Source: Microbacterium candidum
GTDB taxonomy: Bacteria; Actinomycetota; Actinomycetes; Actinomycetales; Microbacteriaceae
Direction of reading: 5' to 3'
Assembly (NCBI RefSeq): GCF_030315975.1
Contig: NZ_JASXSZ010000005.1
Coordinates: 202,808-266,807, forward strand
Length of the DNA: 64,000 nucleotides
The notes under the pieces were generated by a model. The model was not told the DNA's origin, did not search any database, and saw nothing but the letters and a program-made list of their open reading frames with translations. Positions 7,718 through 15,571 of this stretch are shown one piece after another. Numbering within the stretch: the first letter of the stretch is position 1; every line of letters starts with the position of its first letter. A program made the position numbers and the translations under genes.

Positions 7718-8308
7718 ATGGGGACGCGAGCAGCGCGTGCATGGCGGGGCATCCTCGCCGCCGCCTTCGCCGTCTTCGTCGCATCCCTGTCGCACTCCGC
7801 TGCAGCCGGCCATGCCGCGCCGCTGCTCGGTGTGCTCCTCGCCCTCACCGTCGCGGTCCCGGTGTGCGTCCTCCTCGCCGGAAGACGGCTCTCGTGGCCG
7901 CGCCTCGCCGTCGCGGTGGCGGTGAGCCAGTTCGTCTTCCATGCGCTGCTGCAGGTGGGCGTCGCCGACGTCGGCCGCGTCGTCCCCGGAATGCCCGCCG
8001 CGCCCCACATGCACGACGCGATGCCGGCGATGCTCCCGGCCCTCGACGCGCATGTCATGGCGACCCCGGGGATGTGGGTCGCGCACGCGTGCGCTGCGAT
8101 CCTCACCGTTCTCGCGTTCGGCGCGGGGGAGCGTGCCGTCAAGGCTCTCCTCGACCTCGTCGGCTGGACGTTCCTGGCGCGCCTCGTGCAGGGCTTCGCG
8201 CTCCCGCAAGGGCCGCGCATCCTCTTCTCGATCCGGGCGCGCGTCACCGCAGCGCGCCTCCTGCTGCTCTCCGTCGCACCGCGAAGGGGTCCGCCGGTCA
8301 CCGTGTGA
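7718..8308 (+). CDS. Multi-pass membrane protein with Met/His-rich loop, copper-module partner
   Basis: A 196-residue protein with about four predicted membrane helices (around residues 10-30, 32-54, 60-80 and 118-135) and no family name I can give with certainty. Between helices lies a Met/His-rich loop (MPAAPHMHDAMPAML, then DAHVM), the kind of sequence that binds Cu(I). It is followed by ycnI and copC, both copper proteins, which supports a role in copper handling at the membrane. GAGGGG sits eight bases before the ATG. A TAGACT -10-like hexamer lies at 7684-7689. Function is inferred from context. Confidence 0.72.
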   Translation: MGTRAARAWRGILAAAFAVFVASLSHSAAAGHAAPLLGVLLALTVAVPVCVLLAGRRLSWPRLAVAVAVSQFVFHALLQVGVADVGRVVPGMPAAPHMHDAMPAMLPALDAHVMATPGMWVAHACAAILTVLAFGAGERAVKALLDLVGWTFLARLVQGFALPQGPRILFSIRARVTAARLLLLSVAPRRGPPVTV

Positions 8309-8372
8309 CCCCGACCTCCTTCATCCTTCGCGCGCCCGGAGGCGCTTCCGCGCGCAGCACAGAGAGCACGAC

Positions 8373-9092
8373 ATGCAGAGAAAACCCCTTGCCCGCATCC
8401 TCACCGGCGCCGCCCTCGGAGCAGCCCTCGTCCTCGCGGCGCCCCTCGCGGCCAGCGCCCACGTCACGATCGACCCGAACCAGGGCACGGCGGGCGGATG
8501 GGCGTATGTGACCTTCCGCGCGCCCGACGAGTCCACGACCGCCGGCACGACGAAGATCGTCGTCCATCTGCCCGAGGACACCCCGATCACGAGCGTCAGC
8601 TACCGCCCGACGCCCGGCTGGACCGCCACGGTCGAGACCGAGACCCTGCCGAAACCCGTGACGGTCTCGGGCAACACGATCACGAAGGCGCCGCGCACGG
8701 TCACCTTCCAGGCAGAGCCCGGGCAGGAGATCGCACCGGGGCAGTTCCAGACCTTCACCGTCGCGCTCGGTCCGCTGCCGGACACGGGCCACATCGTCCT
8801 GCCCGTCACCCAGACGTACAGCGACGGCAAGGTCGTCGAATGGAAGGCCACGCCCGCGGACGTCGCCAAGGACGACACACTCGAGCCCGCACCTGTCCTG
8901 TACATCGGGGAGACCGCTCCGGCGGGCGGTCATGATGCGGCGCCGAGCCCGGCCGCGACGGCCGCGGAGGCACCGGCGGCATCCGCCTCCTCCGACGGCA
9001 TCGCGCTGGGCCTCAGCATCGCGGCGCTCGTGCTCTCGGTCGGTGCGGTGCTGTCCGCGGCGGTTCTCCTGCGCGGACGGCGACGCGAATGA
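8373..9092 (+). CDS. YcnI family copper-binding protein (DUF1775)
   Basis: A 239-residue exported protein. A Sec signal peptide (about residues 1-30) ends at ASA-H, leaving an N-terminal His on the mature protein, as expected for the Cu(II) mono-histidine site of YcnI. The DUF1775 domain follows (HVTIDPNQGTAGGWAYVTFRAPDE). Then come an Ala/Pro-rich linker and a C-terminal membrane helix with an Arg-rich tail, so the domain is tethered outside the cell. It overlaps copC by ATGA. The protein is thought to be a copper chaperone acting with CopC/CopD-like importers. Confidence 0.9.
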   Translation: MQRKPLARILTGAALGAALVLAAPLAASAHVTIDPNQGTAGGWAYVTFRAPDESTTAGTTKIVVHLPEDTPITSVSYRPTPGWTATVETETLPKPVTVSGNTITKAPRTVTFQAEPGQEIAPGQFQTFTVALGPLPDTGHIVLPVTQTYSDGKVVEWKATPADVAKDDTLEPAPVLYIGETAPAGGHDAAPSPAATAAEAPAASASSDGIALGLSIAALVLSVGAVLSAAVLLRGRRRE

Positions 9093-9679
9093 GCGGCGTG
9101 CGCGCCCGCCGCGGGCTGCGGCTGGGCCTCGTCGGAACCGTCGTCGCGCTCGCGGGTGTCCTGACGTTCGCATCGTCGGCATCGGCGCACGACTCCATCG
9201 TGTCGACCGATCCGGCCGCCAACGGGACGACCACGGGGGTGAGCGCCGTGACGATCTCGTTCAGCGGCGACCTCATCGGCGGTGAGGGCGCGGAGATCAT
9301 CCAGGTCAAGGGCCCCGACGGCCGGTACTACGAGACGGCGTGTCCCGCGCTCTCCGGAACGGACATGACGTCGCCCGTGGCGCTCGGGCCGTCCGGAACG
9401 TACGAGGTCGAGTGGCGGGCGGTGTCGTCCGACGGGCATCCCGTGTCCGGTTCCTACGTGTTCACGTACGCGCCGGATGCGGCGGCCACCGCAACCCCCG
9501 CAGCGGGTTCCGCGAAGCCGGTGTGCGGGGATGCGGCGCCGACCGCCGCGCCCGACTCCGCGGCGCCGGCATCCATCGACCCGGGCGTCTGGGCCGGGCT
9601 CGGCATCGGCCTCATAGTGATCGCGCTGGCGGCCATCGGCGCGTGGCTCATCGTGCGCAGGAGCCCGAAACAGAAATGA
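9089..9679 (+). CDS. copC: CopC domain copper-binding protein, membrane-anchored
   Basis: A 196-residue exported protein. The signal peptide ends at ASA-H, so the mature chain begins with His, the usual Cu(II) ligand. The CopC beta-barrel follows (HDSIVSTDPAANGTTTG; then VEWRAVSSDGHPVSGSYVFTY with the second conserved His). A low-complexity Ala/Pro linker and a C-terminal membrane helix anchor it. There is no fused CopD membrane domain, so the importer partner could be the multi-pass protein two genes upstream. Translation is coupled to ycnI. Confidence 0.9.
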   Translation: MSGVRARRGLRLGLVGTVVALAGVLTFASSASAHDSIVSTDPAANGTTTGVSAVTISFSGDLIGGEGAEIIQVKGPDGRYYETACPALSGTDMTSPVALGPSGTYEVEWRAVSSDGHPVSGSYVFTYAPDAAATATPAAGSAKPVCGDAAPTAAPDSAAPASIDPGVWAGLGIGLIVIALAAIGAWLIVRRSPKQK

Positions 9680-9686
9680 TCGGGGT

Positions 9687-9716
9687 GTGGGGCCGACTCG
9701 GGAGAGCCGGCCCCAC
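9687..9716 (+). terminator. Intrinsic terminator after copC
   Basis: A perfect 9-bp stem (GTGGGGCCG and CGGCCCCAC) lies eight bases past the copC stop and is followed by GTCTTCC. It ends the copper operon. Confidence 0.75.
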
Positions 9717-9784
9717 GTCTTCCGGGGGTGCACCGGACGCGGCCTCCTCGCGCTTTTGCGGATTCCGCCGTGGCTGTATAAAGT

Positions 9785-9818
9785 TGCGTGAACTGGGACA
9801 CTCGTCCCAGTTCACGCA
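9785..9818. repeat. Perfect 14-bp inverted repeat upstream of the PLP enzyme gene
   Basis: Arms TGCGTGAACTGGGA and its exact complement flank CACTCG. It stands about 80 bases before the start of the next gene in a 181-bp gap, just downstream of a TATAAA-like hexamer, and has no T-tract. Operator position is more likely than a terminator because the copper operon already ends at 9716. Confidence 0.6.
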
Positions 9819-9897
9819 GAGGCCGCTGGACATCGCTGTCCGCGCGAGTGATCAGTGATTCGATGCTCGTACGATGAGGCCCGAGGGAGCGTATTCC

Positions 9898-11142
9898 ATG
9901 ACGATCGAACTGCTTGCTGCGTCGCCGGCGACCACTGCCACCGGAGGCCGTCCGTGGGACGACCCCGCCGCCTACTGGGGGGCGATGACCCGCGCGATCG
10001 CGGACGTCTCGGCCCCCGTCGGTGTCATCAACCTCGCCGCTCTGCGCTACAACGCCCTCGACATGGCGGTGCGCGCGGGCGGCGTGCCCATCCGCGTCGC
10101 GAGCAAGTCGGTGCGCGTGCGCGAGGTGATCGACGCTTCTCTCGCACTGCCCGGGTATCAGGGCATCCTCGCGTTCACACTCGCGGAGGCGCTGTGGCTG
10201 GCCGAGGAGCGCGACGACGTCGTCCTCGGGTATCCCACCGTCGATCGCGCCGCGATCGCGCGGCTCGCCGCCGACGAGACCGCGGCCGCGCGCGTGACGC
10301 TCATGGTCGACGACCTCGCCCAGCTCGATCTCGTCGACGCCGTGGCGCCTGCGACGGCGCGAGCGGAGATCCGCGTCGCGATCGACGCGGACGCGTCCTG
10401 GCGCGGCGGTGCGCTCGGCCACATCGGAGTCCGCCGGTCGCCCGTGCACGACGTGGGAGAGGTCGCGAACCTCGCGCGCGCGATCGCCTCCCGCCCGGGC
10501 TTCCGCCTGGTCGGCCTCATGATGTACGAGGCGCAGATCGCGGGGCAGCCGGATGCGGCGGGCGCCGATGCGAGCGTCATCCGATGGATGCAGCGGCGCT
10601 CCGGACAGGAGCTGCTCGAGCGTCGCGCCGCGATCGTGGCGGCGCTTCGCGAGATCGCGCCGCTGGAGTTCGTCAACGGCGGCGGCACGGGGTCGCTGGA
10701 GCTGACCGCATCCGACCAGGCCGTCACCGAGGTGACGGCGGGCAGCGGACTGCTCGCCGGCCACCTGTTCGACGGCTACCGCATCTTCGACCCGGCGCCC
10801 GCCGCCGCCTTCGCGATGGACGTCGTGCGCAAGCCGCTGCCGGACATCGCGACCGTGCTCGGTGGGGGATGGGTCGCCTCCGGGCCTCCGCTCGGCTCGC
10901 GGCAGGCGAAGGCCGTGTGGCCGCAGGGGCTGCACACGCTCGGCCGCGAGGGCACCGGGGAGGTCCAGACCCCGCTGCAGGGGGAGGCCGCCCGCACCAT
11001 GCGGGTCGGGGACCGCGTGTGGTTCCGCCACGCCAAGAGCGGTGAGCTCGCCGAGCGCATCGACCGCTACCTGCTCATCGACGACGACCGCATCGTGGGC
11101 GAGGTTCCGACGTACCGCGGCGAGGGGAAGGCGTTCCTGTGA
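9898..11142 (+). CDS. Fold-type III PLP enzyme (alanine racemase / amino acid deaminase-aldolase like)
   Basis: A 414-residue protein with an alanine-racemase-type N-terminal barrel. The PLP lysine is probably K70 in RVASKSVR, and the glycine-rich phosphate site is seen in FVNGGGTGSLE. The C-terminal domain has the D-threonine aldolase/D-serine dehydratase-like arrangement (WFRHAKSGELAERID). Such enzymes act on D- or beta-hydroxy amino acids; the exact reaction is unclear. The ATG follows GAGGGAG by about 8 bases; an in-frame ATG eight codons upstream lacks this. Its stop overlaps the next start (GTGA), a pairing with a lactone oxidase-like gene that suggests a shared transcript. Confidence 0.78.
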   Translation: MTIELLAASPATTATGGRPWDDPAAYWGAMTRAIADVSAPVGVINLAALRYNALDMAVRAGGVPIRVASKSVRVREVIDASLALPGYQGILAFTLAEALWLAEERDDVVLGYPTVDRAAIARLAADETAAARVTLMVDDLAQLDLVDAVAPATARAEIRVAIDADASWRGGALGHIGVRRSPVHDVGEVANLARAIASRPGFRLVGLMMYEAQIAGQPDAAGADASVIRWMQRRSGQELLERRAAIVAALREIAPLEFVNGGGTGSLELTASDQAVTEVTAGSGLLAGHLFDGYRIFDPAPAAAFAMDVVRKPLPDIATVLGGGWVASGPPLGSRQAKAVWPQGLHTLGREGTGEVQTPLQGEAARTMRVGDRVWFRHAKSGELAERIDRYLLIDDDRIVGEVPTYRGEGKAFL

Positions 11143-12452
11143 CTCGACCTGGTGGAGAGTGGCGCAACTGGGGCCGCTCGGCCCGTGTGCGACCGCAGCG
11201 CGTGGAGATGCCCGCGAGCCCGAGCGCCGTCCAGCGCTCCGTGCAGGCGGCGGCACAGCGCGGCATGCGCATCAAGGCCGTCGGCGCCGGTCACTCGTTC
11301 ACGGGCATCGCCGTCGCCCCCGGGGTGCTGCTCGATCTGGCCGCTCTCTCCGGCGTCGTCGCCGTCGATCGCGAGCGGTCACGGGTGACGCTCCTCGCCG
11401 GCACCCGGCTGCACCAGGTGCCGAAGCTCCTGGCGCCGTACGGACTCGCGATGCAGAACCTGGGCGACATCGACCGGCAGTCGATCTCGGGCGCCGTCTC
11501 GACCGGCACCCATGGGACGGGCGCCGGCTTCGGCGGCATCGCGACGCAGATCGTCGGGGCCACGCTCGTGACCGGAGTCGGCGAGACCCTGACCGTGAAC
11601 GAGGACGAGAACCCCGAGCTGCTGCCCGCGGTCGCGCTCGGCCTCGGGGCGCTCGGCATCCTCGTGGACATCACCCTCCAGTGCGTGCCGGCGTTCGCGC
11701 TGCAGGCCGTGGAGCACCCCGAGCCGCTCGCGGAGGTGCTCGAGACGCTGGATGCGCGCGTCGCCGGCGCCGATCACTTCGAGTTCTACTGGTTCCCGCA
11801 CACCGACGTCGCGCTGACCAAGACGCAGGCGCGTCTGCCCGAGGACGCGCGCCGGCAGCCGCTGCCGGCCGTCGGCAAGTGGATCGACGAGGAGCTGCTG
11901 TCCAACGGCGTCTACCGCATGGTCTGCGGCGTCGGCACGGTGGTTCCCGGCATCATCCCATCGTTCTCGCGTCTGGCGGTCAAGCTCACCGGCAACCGCG
12001 AGTACACCGACCTGTCGAACCGCGTCCTCACGCAGAACCGCGACGTGCGGTTCCGCGAGATGGAGTACGCGCTGCCCATCGAGAACGTGCGTCCCGCATT
12101 CGAGGCGCTGCGCGCCCTCATCGAGCAGCGAGGCTGGCGGATCTCCTTCCCCGTCGAGGTGCGCTTCGCGGCGGCCGACGACCTGTGGCTCTCGACCGCG
12201 CACGGGCGCGCTTCGGGCTACATCGCCGTCCACCGCTACTGGCGGGAGGACCCGACCGAGTACTTCCAGGCCGTCGAGCAGATCATGCTCTCGTTCGGCG
12301 GACGCCCGCACTGGGGCAAGATGCACACGCTGGATGCCGGCATCCTGCGCGACCGCTACCCCCGGTTCGACGACTTCGTCGCCCTGCGGGATCGCCTCGA
12401 CCCGAAGCGTCTCTTCGCCAACACGTACCTCGACCGCGTGCTCGGTGAATAA
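11139..12452 (+). CDS. FAD-linked oxidase, D-arabinono-1,4-lactone oxidase type
   Basis: A 437-residue vanillyl-alcohol-oxidase-superfamily flavoprotein. The N-terminal FAD domain shows KAVGAGHSFTG, where the His (about residue 52) is in the position of covalent FAD attachment, and SGAVSTGTHGTG. The C-terminal aldonolactone oxidoreductase domain ends with the typical PHWGKMHTL and RLDPKRLFANTYLDRVLG. Relatives oxidise aldonolactones or sugar alcohols with O2 or another acceptor. The GTG start overlaps the preceding stop. Substrate not determinable. Confidence 0.87.
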   Translation: MTRPGGEWRNWGRSARVRPQRVEMPASPSAVQRSVQAAAQRGMRIKAVGAGHSFTGIAVAPGVLLDLAALSGVVAVDRERSRVTLLAGTRLHQVPKLLAPYGLAMQNLGDIDRQSISGAVSTGTHGTGAGFGGIATQIVGATLVTGVGETLTVNEDENPELLPAVALGLGALGILVDITLQCVPAFALQAVEHPEPLAEVLETLDARVAGADHFEFYWFPHTDVALTKTQARLPEDARRQPLPAVGKWIDEELLSNGVYRMVCGVGTVVPGIIPSFSRLAVKLTGNREYTDLSNRVLTQNRDVRFREMEYALPIENVRPAFEALRALIEQRGWRISFPVEVRFAAADDLWLSTAHGRASGYIAVHRYWREDPTEYFQAVEQIMLSFGGRPHWGKMHTLDAGILRDRYPRFDDFVALRDRLDPKRLFANTYLDRVLGE

Positions 12453-12535
12453 GGCCTGAGAGTCCGGCTACAGCCTCAGGGAGTGGGGATTCTCCACCAT
12501 TAGGATTCAGGGAGACCTCGAAGGAGTTCCGCGTC

Positions 12536-13102
12536 ATGGAATGGCTGATCCCTGTCCTCATCGTCGTCGTGCTCGCGCTCGTCGTCGGCATCTACCTGTG
12601 GGCGACGTACAACTCGCTGGTACAGCTGAACGTGCGCGTGGACGAGGCGTGGAGCGACATCACCGTGCAGCTGAAGAGGCGGGCCGATCTGCTGCCCAAC
12701 CTCATCGAGACGGTGAAGGGATACGCCGCGCACGAGAAGGCGGTGTTCGAGAACGTCACCCAGGCGCGTGCCGAGACGCTGTCGGCGACGGGGCCCGCCG
12801 AAGCGGGAGTGGCCGAGGGCCACATGCAGCAGGCGCTGCGATCGCTCTTCGCCGTCGCCGAGGCCTACCCGCAGCTCCAGGCGAGCCAGAACTTCCTGCA
12901 GCTGCAGCAGTCGATCGTCGACACCGAGGACAAGATCCAGGCCTCCCGGCGCTTCTACAACGGCGGGGTGCGCGAGCTGAACACGAAGATCAAGGTGTTC
13001 CCGAACAACATGTTCGCCCGTCGTCTCGGCTTCGCCGAGCGCGAGTTCTTCGAGGTCGTCGACGGGGCCGCCATCTCGGAGCCGCCGCGCGTCCAGTTCT
13101 GA
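12536..13102 (+). CDS. LemA family membrane protein
   Basis: A 188-residue LemA protein: one N-terminal membrane helix (about residues 3-25), then an extracellular or cytoplasmic helical domain with the family motifs YNSLVQLNVRVDEAWSDITVQLKRRADLLPNL and FPNNMFARRLGF. The role is still poorly known; it is probably a scaffold in the membrane. AAGGAG sits nine bases before the ATG, and a TAGGAT -10-like hexamer at 12501-12506 gives it its own promoter. The next gene begins one base after its stop. Confidence 0.92.
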   Translation: MEWLIPVLIVVVLALVVGIYLWATYNSLVQLNVRVDEAWSDITVQLKRRADLLPNLIETVKGYAAHEKAVFENVTQARAETLSATGPAEAGVAEGHMQQALRSLFAVAEAYPQLQASQNFLQLQQSIVDTEDKIQASRRFYNGGVRELNTKIKVFPNNMFARRLGFAEREFFEVVDGAAISEPPRVQF

Positions 13103-13103
13103 C

Positions 13104-14189
13104 GTGCTCTCGCTCGATCGGGACACCGCTCGCCGCGTCGCGGTGACCGCGCAGCTGCTCTCCGCGCGCCGCCCGGCCGACATCGTCGAAACGGTCGACG
13201 GGCTCACGATCGTCAACATCGAGCCCACCGCCGCGGTCGCCCCGAGTGCCGACCTCATCCTGTGGAGCCGACTCGGCTGGCCCTACCAGCCCGCCGACCT
13301 CGCGCGGATCGAGCAGGTCGACCGCGCCGTGTTCGAGTGGGGCGGCTTCTACCGTCCGATGACCGATCTGCCGCTGCTGCGGACCGACATGCGCCGGGCG
13401 CCGCGCTGGCGGGAGACCCGCGAATGGCTCGCCGCCAACGAGGTGTTCCGGCGCGACGTGGTGGCACGGCTGCGCGATGAGGGTCCGCTGCACGCCGCCG
13501 AGGTGCCCGACACGGCGCAGGTCTCGTGGCGCTCGAGCGGCTGGACGAACAACCGCAATGCGCAGCAGATGCTCGAGGTGCTGACCGCGTGCGGAGACGT
13601 CGCCGTGTGGGGGCGGGACGCCAAGGGGCGGCTGTTCGACCTCTCGGAGCGGATCTATCCCGCGGCTGGACCCGACGTGGCCGACGAGGATGCCGCCCGC
13701 GAGCGGGCCGAGCGGCGCCTGGGCGCGCTCGGCATCGCCCGCGAGAAGGGCGTCGCCCAGCCGACGGAGCCCGTCGATGTCGGCGGCGTCGGCGAGCTCG
13801 CGACGGTGGACGGCACAGACGGGCAGTGGCGGGTGGATGCGGCGGCCCTCACGGCGGCCGAGGACTTCGAGCCCCGCACCGCGCTCCTCTCGCCCTTCGA
13901 CCGGCTGGTGTTCGACCGGATCCGCCTCCAGGAGCTGTTCGGCTACGAGTACATCCTCGAGATGTACAAGCCTGCAGCCAAGCGCCGGTGGGGGTACTTC
14001 GCGCTGCCGATCCTGCACGGCGACCGGTTCGTCGGGAAGCTCGACGCGAAGGCTGACCGCAAGGCCGGGGTGTTCCGCATCCACGCCGTCCACGAGGATG
14101 TCCCCTTCACCCGTGGCATCTCCGATGCGGTCGAGGCGGAGATCGCCGCGCTCGCGGCATGGCTAGGGCTGGAGCCGGTCTACACCTGA
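13104..14189 (+). CDS. HTH_42 (AlkX/YcaQ-like) protein with altered catalytic motif
   Basis: A 361-residue winged-helix protein homologous to the AlkZ/AlkX DNA glycosylases. The C-terminal half matches the neighbouring AlkX closely: LLSPFDRLVFDR, then MYKPAAKRRWGYFALP and KLDAKADR. At the N-terminus the position of the catalytic Gln-hydrophobic-Asp/Gln motif reads N38-I39-E40 (TIVNIEPTAAVAPSADLILWSRLG), so both polar residues differ. The protein may be inactive as a glycosylase, use another residue, or bind DNA only. The GTG start lies one base after lemA, so translation is coupled. Its 3' end overlaps the alkX 3' end by 10 bases, tail to tail. Confidence 0.8.
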   Translation: MLSLDRDTARRVAVTAQLLSARRPADIVETVDGLTIVNIEPTAAVAPSADLILWSRLGWPYQPADLARIEQVDRAVFEWGGFYRPMTDLPLLRTDMRRAPRWRETREWLAANEVFRRDVVARLRDEGPLHAAEVPDTAQVSWRSSGWTNNRNAQQMLEVLTACGDVAVWGRDAKGRLFDLSERIYPAAGPDVADEDAARERAERRLGALGIAREKGVAQPTEPVDVGGVGELATVDGTDGQWRVDAAALTAAEDFEPRTALLSPFDRLVFDRIRLQELFGYEYILEMYKPAAKRRWGYFALPILHGDRFVGKLDAKADRKAGVFRIHAVHEDVPFTRGISDAVEAEIAALAAWLGLEPVYT

Positions 14190-15430
14190 GCCGCGAACGT
14201 GCGCACGTCGTGCCGTGCGGCCTCGGGCAGCACGTCCGCCAGGTCGTCGGTCGCATCGCCCCACCGCGACACCGAGATGCGCTCGAGACCCCGCCAGGCA
14301 GCCGCGAGCCGCAGTTCCTCGGCGAGGCGTGCCGCCGCGTCGTCGGGCCGGCCGTGCTCCCACCACGCGGACTGCACGAGAAGCGTGGATGCGGCCCGAT
14401 CGGCCTTCAGGTCGACGCGGCCCACGACGTCGTCGCCCACGAGCACCGGAAGCGAGTAGTAGCCGAAGCGCCGCTTGGGCTCCGGCGTGTAGATCTCGAT
14501 CCGGTACTCGAAGTCGAACAGGCGCTCGGCGCGACCCCGGAACCACACGAGCGGATCGAACGGCGTGAGGATCGCGGACGCGTCGACGCGGCGGGGGAGC
14601 ACGGCATCCGCGTGCACCCAGGCCGGTGCCGGACGGCCCGCGAGCTCCCAGCCGCGCACCGTCACCGGCTGCAGCACTCCGTCGTCTTCGAGCTCCCCGA
14701 TCGCCGCCTTGAGCGCGGGCCGGTCGGTGATGCGCCAGTAGTCGGCGAGATCGGAGGCGGTGGCGACGCCGTAGGCGCGCGCCGCGCGGGCGATGAGCTC
14801 GCGCAGTGCGTCGGCTCGCGGGACGTCCGCGTCGAGGATGTGAGAGGCGATCACCTGCTCGGCGAGCGCATAGCGCCGCTCGAACCCGCGCCGCCCTGCG
14901 ATCGCGACCTCTCCGAACAGGAACAGGTGCTCGAGGGCGTTCTTGACGACGTCCCAGTCCCACCACGGGCCGCGCCGCGCCTCTTTGGCGTCGTGGTCGA
15001 TCTGAGCGGGCCGCAGCGGCCCCCGGGCGGCGAGCTCTGCGCGCACCCAGTCGACGATGTCGCGGTTCTCCGCGTACCAGCTGCCTCCGCGGCCGTACTT
15101 GCGACGCAGGTCTTCGCGCCGGAAGCCGAAGAGCCCCCAGTCGCCGACCGGGATGAAGGACGCGACATGCGCCCACGACTCCACGTACGGCGGGCGCCGC
15201 GCGAACAGCAGCCGATCGAGTGCCGCCGGGTCGTAGGCGCCTACGCGCGAGAACAGCGGCATGTAGTGGCTGCGCGCGAAGATGTTGACCGAGTCGATCT
15301 GCAGCACGCCCATCCGCTCGATCGTCGAGCGGAGATGCCGGGCCGACGCGACCGCCGGCCGCGGCCGCGCGAACCCCTGCGCGGCGAGCGCGATGCGCCG
15401 CGCCTCGGGGATGCTGAGGGTCGATTTCAC
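14180..15430 (-). CDS. DNA interstrand-crosslink glycosylase AlkX (YcaQ family)
   Basis: A 416-residue HTH_42 protein with the full AlkX layout: N-terminal LSIPEARRIALAAQGF, the catalytic motif Q44-I45-D46 in VLQIDSVNIFARSHYMPLFSRVG, winged helices in the middle, and C-terminal PEPKRRFGYYSLPVL. Relatives remove alkylated bases and unhook interstrand crosslinks made by nitrogen mustards or natural alkylators. The start is placed at GTG 15430 because a TAGGCT hexamer lies seven bases upstream and the protein then begins like E. coli YcaQ; an in-frame ATG at 15460 is the alternative. Arranged tail to tail with its divergent paralog. Confidence 0.87.
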   Translation of the reverse strand: MKSTLSIPEARRIALAAQGFARPRPAVASARHLRSTIERMGVLQIDSVNIFARSHYMPLFSRVGAYDPAALDRLLFARRPPYVESWAHVASFIPVGDWGLFGFRREDLRRKYGRGGSWYAENRDIVDWVRAELAARGPLRPAQIDHDAKEARRGPWWDWDVVKNALEHLFLFGEVAIAGRRGFERRYALAEQVIASHILDADVPRADALRELIARAARAYGVATASDLADYWRITDRPALKAAIGELEDDGVLQPVTVRGWELAGRPAPAWVHADAVLPRRVDASAILTPFDPLVWFRGRAERLFDFEYRIEIYTPEPKRRFGYYSLPVLVGDDVVGRVDLKADRAASTLLVQSAWWEHGRPDDAAARLAEELRLAAAWRGLERISVSRWGDATDDLADVLPEAARHDVRTFAAQV

Positions 15431-15461
15431 GCGCGCCAGCCTAGCCACGACCCCCGACATC

Positions 15462-15561
15462 CCCCTCGTCGACTGGCCCCAGATGTACGCGCCCCTCGTT
15501 GACTGGCCCCAGATGTACGCGACACGCCCGGCGTGTCCTACTTCTGGGGCGAGTCGACGGA
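15462..15561. repeat. Two 30-bp tandem repeats plus an inverted third copy forming a long hairpin
   Basis: Units at 15462-15491 and 15492-15521 are identical except for one C/T change. Each contains GACTGGCCCCAGATGTACGC. From about 15538 to 15561 an inverted copy with about three mismatches follows. Between them GACACGC-CCG-GCGTGTC is a perfect 7-bp hairpin. The second unit and the inverted copy therefore fold into one long imperfect stem with a 3-base loop. It sits just past the helR stop and just before alkX, so it may be the helR terminator with a duplicated arm, or a small interspersed repeat. Confidence 0.75.
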
Positions 15562-15571
15562 GAGTGACGGC

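Noticed and set aside
15462-15521. CRISPR-like array
   Set aside because: The repeats are directly tandem with no spacers, only two copies, and no cas genes are present.
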